64,000 nucleotides of DNA from Halorussus sp. MSC15.2. Its GTDB lineage: Archaea; Halobacteriota; Halobacteria; Halobacteriales; Haladaptataceae. Under the pieces are notes generated by a model, which was given only the letters and a program-made list of their open reading frames with translations, searched no databases and was not told the DNA's origin. The position numbers and the translations under genes are program-made. Numbering within the stretch: position 1 is the first letter of the stretch; every line of letters begins with the position of its first letter. Location: assembly GCF_010747475.1 (NCBI RefSeq), contig NZ_VSLZ01000006.1, forward strand, positions 172,658 through 236,657, given 5' to 3'. This document shows, piece after piece, positions 60,615 to 64,000 of the stretch.

Positions 60615-60669
60615 CACTTCGCCGCCGCATTACCGGGAAGTCGTGAAAACGAATGGCAGTACTATCCCA

Positions 60670-61035
60670 AAGTACCGGCATCCGATTCTCGCCCACATCG
60701 AGGACTCGCTTGAAGCGAGTTTCCGCAACGTGTGCGACCGGTACGACTACGACATACTGTCACTGCATATTTCAGCCGACCACGTACACCTCTTTCTGTC
60801 GGCGCATTCGAAGCATTCGCCCACCGAGATTGTACGCACGGTTAAGAGCATCACTGCCCGCGAGATGTGGCAACAGCACGAAGCGTACTTGGAGGAATAT
60901 CTCTGGGGCGGTGGGCTCTGGGAGGAATCGTACTACGTCGGGACGGCAGGCGAAGTATCGAGCCGAACGATTGAACGGTATATTGAGCGAACGGAGCACG
61001 TGTATCGAACGTACGGCCTTCACCCTCGGGGTTAA
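60670..61035 (+). pseudogene. IS200/IS605 TnpA transposase, 5'-truncated
   Basis: Reads PKYRHPILAHIEDSLEASFR, YDYDILSLHISADHVHLFLS (the HUH motif HVHLF), PTEIVRTVKSITAREMWQQH, YYVGTAGEVSSRTIERYIER (catalytic Tyr), ending GLHPRG. The first 20 or so residues (the YHLVW strand) are replaced by unrelated sequence, so the gene is truncated. The upstream junction adjoins the end of the PGF-CTERM protein. No tnpB is present. Confidence 0.8.
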
Positions 61036-61044
61036 GCCCCGAGG
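61024..61044. mobile_element. Right-end hairpin of the IS200/IS605 fragment
   Basis: CCTCGGGG TTAAG CCCCGAGG: perfect 8-base-pair stem, 5-base loop, overlapping the tnpA stop codon. Subterminal hairpins of this kind are the TnpA recognition sites in this IS family. Confidence 0.65.
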
Positions 61045-61298
61045 CACTCGGCCTGCTATTGCAGTAGAGGACCTCTGGGTTGACGTCGTACTGTCTCGAT
61101 ACTTGGAAAGTGTTGGTTCCCGGTGCTTGCCTCTCGATACGTCGTCCGGCATGGCGACGTTCTGCGAGCAGACCTTCGGACTCTTGAGCCGGTTGAGATT
61201 TGTATGCTAGTACTGAACTCGTTTGCAATGTCGGCGGAGGGGGTTTCGTGAGTGACCTAAACACTAATTCACGTTCGGTGTCAACGTTGTCAACAAGG

Positions 61299-61529
61299 AT
61301 GTCGCATCAGGTCCGGCTCAACGACAATCTCTACGAGCGCATCAAAGCAAACAAGCAGGAGGGAGAGTCGTTTAGCGACACCATCGAGCGCCTCATTAAC
61401 GACCGTTCGCTTCGTGACCTTCAGGACGTCTTCGATGACGAACAGGTAGACGAGATGCGGGACGCAATCGAAACAGCAGATGAAGAGGACGTCGCCGAGG
61501 TCCGTGAAATCGGCGAACGCTTCGAATAA
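61299..61529 (+). CDS. VapB-type antitoxin
   Basis: A 76-residue protein from ATG 61299: SHQVRLNDNLYERIKANKQE, GESFSDTIERLINDRSLRDL, QDVFDDEQVDEMRDAIETAD. It has a short N-terminal strand plus helix-turn-helix typical of ribbon-helix-helix VapB antitoxins (DUF7557-like), and an acidic C-terminal toxin-binding tail. A decayed VapC gene follows directly. The antitoxin is intact while its toxin is not. Confidence 0.75.
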   Translation: MSHQVRLNDNLYERIKANKQEGESFSDTIERLINDRSLRDLQDVFDDEQVDEMRDAIETADEEDVAEVREIGERFE

Positions 61530-61896
61530 TCGTCGACACGAGCTTCGTTCTGAATGTCACCGATGGTGCGGAGGAGGCCGTCGAGAAAGAACGAGAACTA
61601 GAAGCGGCAGGTGTTCCCCTGGTCATTCCCGCGATGACCCTGCTCGAACTCTATATCGGCGTGGGGAAAGTCCCAAACTCGGCATCTACCCGCTCGTGGA
61701 GATGACACCGAGTATATCGCGTCGTGCTGGTCGACTGCTCGGCGAGCAAATGAACGCAGGCGATGGCGATGGGCCGGGCATCGGAAAGGGTGATGCCGCA
61801 ATTGCGGCGACAGCACTCGAACGCGACGAGCCGATTTTGACGGCCGACTCGCATTTCGACACAATCGACGGCGTTAAGGTTGAAACGTATCGATGA
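61530..61896 (+). pseudogene. VapC PIN-domain toxin, frameshifted and deleted
   Basis: IIVDTSFVLNVTDGAEEAVE (first PIN Asp), VIPAMTLLELYIGVGKVPNS (Glu), then the frame is lost near 61678; another frame continues YPLVEMTPSISRRAGRLLGE, GPGIGKGDAAIAATALERDE, PILTADSHFDTIDGVKVETY (last Asp pair), TGA 61894-61896. A deletion of roughly 15-25 codons with a frameshift removes the middle, and ATA stands where a start is expected. Family: Mg-dependent RNA-cleaving toxin. Confidence 0.7.
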
Positions 61897-61971
61897 CACC
61901 GATTGGTTTGATACGGGAAAAGAAACGATTCGACGGGAAGACTTTAGAATCATCCCGTAGTAGGTTATAGC

Positions 61972-62238
61972 ATGTCGAAATCCACGGATGAACGTGGCCG
62001 CATCTACTTGCCGAAGGACGTTCGTGAGCGGTTCGGAGACCAGTATCGTATCGTCGAACTCCCGAGCCACGTCGCGCTGTTTCCCGTTGACGATGACCCA
62101 GTAGAGGGACTGCGTGACGCTGTTGGTGACGCCTTCGAGGGCGACGATGCCGACCAGTTGAAGCCTGATGCCCGCAAGCGAATTACCGAAGACGTGCAAG
62201 GAGAAGTCGAGAGTCGCTCGGAGGACCACGAGGACTGA
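61972..62238 (+). CDS. AbrB-type VapB antitoxin
   Basis: An 88-residue protein: STDERGRIYLPKDVRERFGD, QYRIVELPSHVALFPVDDDP. This is the AbrB/SpoVT swapped-hairpin DNA-binding domain (RGRIxLPKxVRERF), followed by an acidic helical tail that would block the toxin. The VapC gene starts three bases after its stop. Autoregulation through the AbrB domain is typical. Confidence 0.88.
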   Translation: MSKSTDERGRIYLPKDVRERFGDQYRIVELPSHVALFPVDDDPVEGLRDAVGDAFEGDDADQLKPDARKRITEDVQGEVESRSEDHED

Positions 62239-62241
62239 CTC

Positions 62242-62643
62242 GTGTACGTCGAAACCGACTTCCTCATCGCCCTCGTCAAAGAGAGCGATTGGCTCCGTGA
62301 ACCCGCACTCAAAGCACTTGAAGAGCGAGACGAGATTTATACATCGGTTCTGTCATACGCTGAGGTACTCGTTCTGTTCTACGACCGTGAACAGGCCGAG
62401 TACGAGATTGATGCGCCACGAGCAATCACAAACCTCCTTGAGTTAGTGCCGATTCGGCCAGAACACCACGAGGATGCTGTTCTTGCTGCTGCCACGTTTT
62501 TGGAGGAACACCAGATGACTCCATTCGATGCTCTTCACGCTGGGATGGCCACAACAGGCGATGGAAGAGTTCTCTCAAGCGAGCAAGACTATGATACTGC
62601 CGGTCTTGACCGCCTCCCACTAGAAACGTATTGCGACGAATAA
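62242..62643 (+). CDS. VapC PIN-domain toxin
   Basis: A 133-residue protein from GTG 62242 (VYVETDFLIALVKESDWLRE). PIN acidic residues: Asp in ETDFLIAL, Glu in SVLSYAEVLVLFYD, Asp in MTPFDALHAGMA and SSEQDYDTAGLDRL. All four are present, so the endoribonuclease is probably active and held in check by the upstream AbrB-type antitoxin. Length fits archaeal VapC. Confidence 0.88.
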   Translation: MYVETDFLIALVKESDWLREPALKALEERDEIYTSVLSYAEVLVLFYDREQAEYEIDAPRAITNLLELVPIRPEHHEDAVLAAATFLEEHQMTPFDALHAGMATTGDGRVLSSEQDYDTAGLDRLPLETYCDE

Positions 62644-62695
62644 TCTCCCCTGGACTAGCTTACGACGAACGGTCGTTGGGTTACACAGCCGGCGG

Positions 62696-63346
62696 TTACT
62701 TCCTCTTGGAGAAGTCCTGCCCGAGCGACAGCGAGTAGCCGATTACCACCATCGCCAGAGCCGTCCCGACTGGGGCGAACCAGAGCAGCCTATCCGCCGG
62801 ACAGCTGGTCGTCTTCGCAAGCAGCCACGGCCCATTCAGCGCAACGACGAACGCCAAAAAGCCACCGCCAGCGAGACGGTACCGGCTGGTTTGCAAGAGC
62901 GAGACGCCGAAAAACCCAATGCCCAGAAAAAACATGAACCACAGCGCCAGCCCAGCGACGTGATGCGACAAAAGCGCATCGGGCGAGAACGGCACTGCTG
63001 GGAGCACGACGCTTGCAAGTCCCCACACGATGACTGTGACGAAGACGGCCCAAGGTCCTGTGACCAGAAGTAGACTACTCGTAGTAAGCGTCGGGGAACG
63101 GTCAACGAGCCAAGGATACATCACGAGGACAGACGCGGCTGCGAGCGGGAGACTTGCTAGCACAGGGAGCTGGTCAGCAATCCAGATAAGCGGGAGCGCT
63201 GCAAGAGCGTCTGGGACGGATACGAGTGCGAAGGCCCCCACGGCACCGCCAATCTCCAATGTAATTGCTGCCCCGCCGAGAACGAGAAACAGTTTCCCGG
63301 TCAAATCTTCCAACGCGAGTAGCCGCTGCACGCTAATAAATGACAT
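62696..63346 (-). CDS. Multi-pass membrane protein, unknown function
   Basis: A 216-residue protein with about six membrane helices: LFLVLGGAAITLEIGGAVGA, LASLPLAAASVLVMYPWLVD, LLLVTGPWAVFVTVIVWGLA, HHVAGLALWFMFFLGIGFFG, GGFLAFVVALNGPWLLAKTT, FAPVGTALAMVVIGYSLSLG. ATG 63346 is chosen because CTAATATAAAG (TATA, about 63371-63381) lies about 30 bases upstream, implying a leaderless mRNA; a TTG at 63409 would lie upstream of that promoter. His residues in SHHVAGLALW could bind a cofactor (speculative). Confidence 0.7.
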   Translation of the reverse strand: MSFISVQRLLALEDLTGKLFLVLGGAAITLEIGGAVGAFALVSVPDALAALPLIWIADQLPVLASLPLAAASVLVMYPWLVDRSPTLTTSSLLLVTGPWAVFVTVIVWGLASVVLPAVPFSPDALLSHHVAGLALWFMFFLGIGFFGVSLLQTSRYRLAGGGFLAFVVALNGPWLLAKTTSCPADRLLWFAPVGTALAMVVIGYSLSLGQDFSKRK

Positions 63347-63448
63347 ATAGACATAATGTTCTCGGTCTAATATAAAGACTTGTGGGACCGAACCAGCAAC
63401 GTCGCTCAACTCTCGCAGGTTCTAAGGCAAACGTGCAAAGCTGAGCCA

Positions 63449-63634
63449 CTAGACGCGACGGAAAGGCCCGTGAATCTGTCGACCGGCGAGACACCGGACC
63501 ATTTGCAGGCGATAGTAGACGACGGTCTCGCGGTGGCCGCGCGTGTAGCTGTCGAACTCGTAGCGTGTGAGAGCGTCGAAGACTGCCTCGTGAACCTCCG
63601 GGTGCGCCCACTCGTCGGGCGGGGTCTCGTGCAT
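63449..63634 (-). CDS. Small hypothetical protein
   Basis: A 61-residue frame from ATG 63634: HETPPDEWAHPEVHEAVFDA, LTRYEFDSYTRGHRETVVYY, RLQMVRCLAGRQIHGPFRRV. The acidic, Tyr-rich first 40 residues look like a haloarchaeal conserved small protein; the Arg-rich end looks like out-of-frame or truncated sequence. Probably a partial gene. Confidence 0.35.
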   Translation of the reverse strand: MHETPPDEWAHPEVHEAVFDALTRYEFDSYTRGHRETVVYYRLQMVRCLAGRQIHGPFRRV

Positions 63635-64000
63635 TCACGCAACCGCCTAATCGACCATCCCCGCGACGGCCTCGAACCGGTGGTCGCGATTATACCCCGT
63701 CCGAGCGAGTTCGACGTTGTTGCCCGACCCGGACACACGCACGTCCGACGCCAACAACCCAGTCTAGAACCGTCTAAGACTCCCTGTAGCGCTCCGTCCG
63801 GCAGTCGTTCGTCTGCCGTCAGGTGGGCAGTCGGCCGGGCGCTCGCAGGGTAGTCTCACCGAGGCGATGGTCTGGTTGTCGAGGCCTCGGAGGAAGGCTG
63901 GCTCCAGTATCGACGACCACCTGAGAAGAGGGTGAGGCGCTCGGGCTGGTAGTCCCTCTGCGGTCGCGGCCCCGCGGTCGCGGCCGCGGCCGCCGCGCGG
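63635..64000. other. GC-rich end of window without a supported gene
   Basis: No recognised coding region. The last 40 bases are GCGG/CCGC-rich simple sequence (GGCCGCGGCC type) that could fold on itself. A gene extending beyond the window cannot be excluded. Confidence 0.4.

Overview
The window is haloarchaeal DNA. Most proteins are very acidic, coding DNA is GC-rich, intergenic DNA is AT-rich, and several start codons lie about 25-30 bases after a TATA box, as in leaderless haloarchaeal genes. Family markers agree: Bat-type HTH regulators, twin-arginine lipoproteins, PGF-CTERM tails and tetra-DUF2249 proteins. I cannot name the genus. The density of broken genes, IS fragments, toxin-antitoxin modules, a ParA locus with iterons and dispersed repeats suggests an accessory replicon or a large decaying island, not core chromosome. 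No rRNA, tRNA or replication initiator gene was recognised.

Layout. 0-5.3 kb: small hypothetical genes, a secreted lipoprotein, a trypsin-like protease and two dispersed repeats built around CTAACCAATG inverted arms. 4.6-11.8 kb: a redox and nitrosative-stress block (broken HTH regulator, broken molybdopterin oxidoreductase, NifU-like protein, 1-Cys peroxiredoxin, four-domain DUF2249 protein, RIC iron-sulfur repair protein, CopD-like membrane protein split by one stop, TusA-like protein, single DUF2249). 12-14 kb: ParA, its acidic partner and an iteron array. 14.3-18.9 kb: ABM monooxygenase, frameshifted dihydrolipoyl dehydrogenase-like gene with a C-terminal hexahistidine, CoA-disulfide-reductase-like flavoprotein, broken HAD hydrolase.

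19.1-24 kb: the best candidate for an undescribed system. An MFS exporter, a GNAT acetyltransferase, a short ORF overlapping a radical SAM/SPASM enzyme, a DUF483-like Cys-rich protein and a 34-residue acidic peptide with its own promoter and hairpin look like a ribosomally made, radical-SAM-modified peptide cluster. Its GATC-rich codon usage is foreign to its surroundings. 24-29.5 kb: IS and hydrolase scraps, RNase HI, a lipoprotein and a second trypsin-like protease, a frameshifted nuclease-like gene and a Doc toxin with a small partner.

29.5-32.7 kb: a compact six-gene operon with Cas5-like and Cas7-like RAMP proteins, a conserved partner and three small overlapping genes, but no Cas1, Cas2, Cas3 or CRISPR array. 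It resembles the derived haloarchaeal HRAMP systems. 33-39.8 kb: IS4-type transposase fragment, DUF4010 membrane protein coupled to a PEP-synthase-like phosphotransferase, a Bat-type regulator, a DUF6653 protein and a PQQ-propeller fragment cut by an IS end.

40-47.7 kb: lipoprotein pair, a PAS/GAF/Bat sensor-regulator, two SnoaL-like proteins and two secreted cupredoxins. 47.7-54.8 kb: membrane proteins, a broken OLD-type TOPRIM gene, second copies of both repeats around a zinc-binding gene pair, an SRAP fragment and a lipoprotein. 55-60.6 kb: three twin-arginine glycan-active enzymes, two with PGF-CTERM tails and a shared C-terminal domain. 60.6-64 kb: IS200/IS605 fragment, a decayed and an intact VapBC module, and a membrane protein.
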